Assembly: GCA_947629275.1 (NCBI GenBank)
Contig: CANRDG010000036.1
Coordinates: 1-13,569, forward strand
Direction of reading: 5' to 3'
Origin: an uncultured Clostridia bacterium
GTDB taxonomy: Bacteria > Bacillota > Clostridia > Oscillospirales > Ruminococcaceae
DNA length: 13,569 nucleotides
Shown: piece by piece, positions 13,558 through 13,569 of the stretch
Layout: the number at the start of each line of letters is the position of its first letter
Numbering within the stretch: position 1 is the stretch's first letter
The notes under the pieces: model-generated
Told to the model about the DNA's origin: nothing
Databases searched by the model: none
The model's input: the letters and a program-made list of their open reading frames with translations, nothing else
Program-made: the position numbers and the translations under genes

Positions 13558-13569
13558 AGGAATAAGTGA

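Larger units (their letters stand above)
13292..13569. other. Non-coding AT-rich region, probable upstream region of a gene beyond the window
   Basis: No convincing gene is present here. It contains ATTCACTA twice (13297-13304 and 13311-13318), a small imperfect hairpin ACCG...CGGT (13325-13340), a terminator-like hairpin (13354-13381) and two sets of short direct repeats. A weak promoter candidate is TTTCCA (13483-13488), 17 bases, TATAGA (13506-13511). AAAGGA at 13556-13561 is a plausible Shine-Dalgarno whose start codon would fall just past the right edge. The GTG at 13566 is too close to it to be preferred. Confidence 0.5.

Noticed and set aside
13165..13569. Genomic island integrated at tRNA-Ser
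   Set aside because: The tRNA is intact, no duplicate of its 3' end and no integrase occur within the window. The idea remains open only for sequence beyond the right edge.

Overview
The window looks like a chromosomal segment of a moderate-GC, spore-forming, anaerobic Firmicute of the Clostridia, most plausibly Ruminococcus or another Oscillospiraceae member (inference). The grounds are the PASTA kinase - rsgA - spoVM neighbourhood, an intracellular GH3 enzyme like clostridial BglB, a DUF4364 protein, frequent ATA isoleucine codons, G-rich ribosome binding sites and sigma-A promoters. Apart from its last 300 bases it is ordinary chromosome. I see no transposase, integrase, CRISPR array or defence cassette.

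Layout. (1) 1-2653, plus strand: the 3' part of a PASTA-domain Ser/Thr kinase gene cut by the left edge, then rsgA. (2) 2657-2693: a bidirectional terminator shared with a 27-codon gene on the minus strand, spoVM (2692-2775), which ordinary ORF calling would miss. (3) 2839-5112, minus strand: a GH3 beta-glucosidase with a well-formed promoter at 5159-5187 whose spacer is a perfect palindrome of LacI-family type. (4) 5355-8364, plus strand: a phosphoglycolate phosphatase-like HAD hydrolase, an HTH-cupin regulator and an acyl-CoA synthetase, with alternative hairpins in the leader of the last. (5) 8391-13033, plus strand: a small two-helix membrane protein overlapping aroB by 4 bases, then aroA, aroC and a DUF4364 winged-helix protein. 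(6) 13065-13291: a self-contained tRNA-Ser(GGA) unit with promoter, leader hairpin, encoded CCA and terminator. (7) 13292-13569: AT-rich non-coding DNA with a second terminator hairpin, two sets of short direct repeats and a Shine-Dalgarno-like AAAGGA, suggesting a gene that starts just past the window.

How the genes work together. AroB, AroA and AroC are three of the seven shikimate-pathway steps and lead to chorismate; the other steps are not here. RsgA (30S maturation) and the PASTA kinase (cell-wall sensing) form the conserved growth and wall-signalling pair. SpoVM guides spore-coat assembly on the forespore in species that sporulate. The GH3 enzyme has no signal peptide and would hydrolyse imported oligosaccharides.

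I found no convincing new multi-gene system. The items most worth a second look are the spoVM microgene, the palindrome inside the GH3 promoter, two unusual active-site substitutions in AroB, and the alternative hairpins ahead of the acyl-CoA synthetase.
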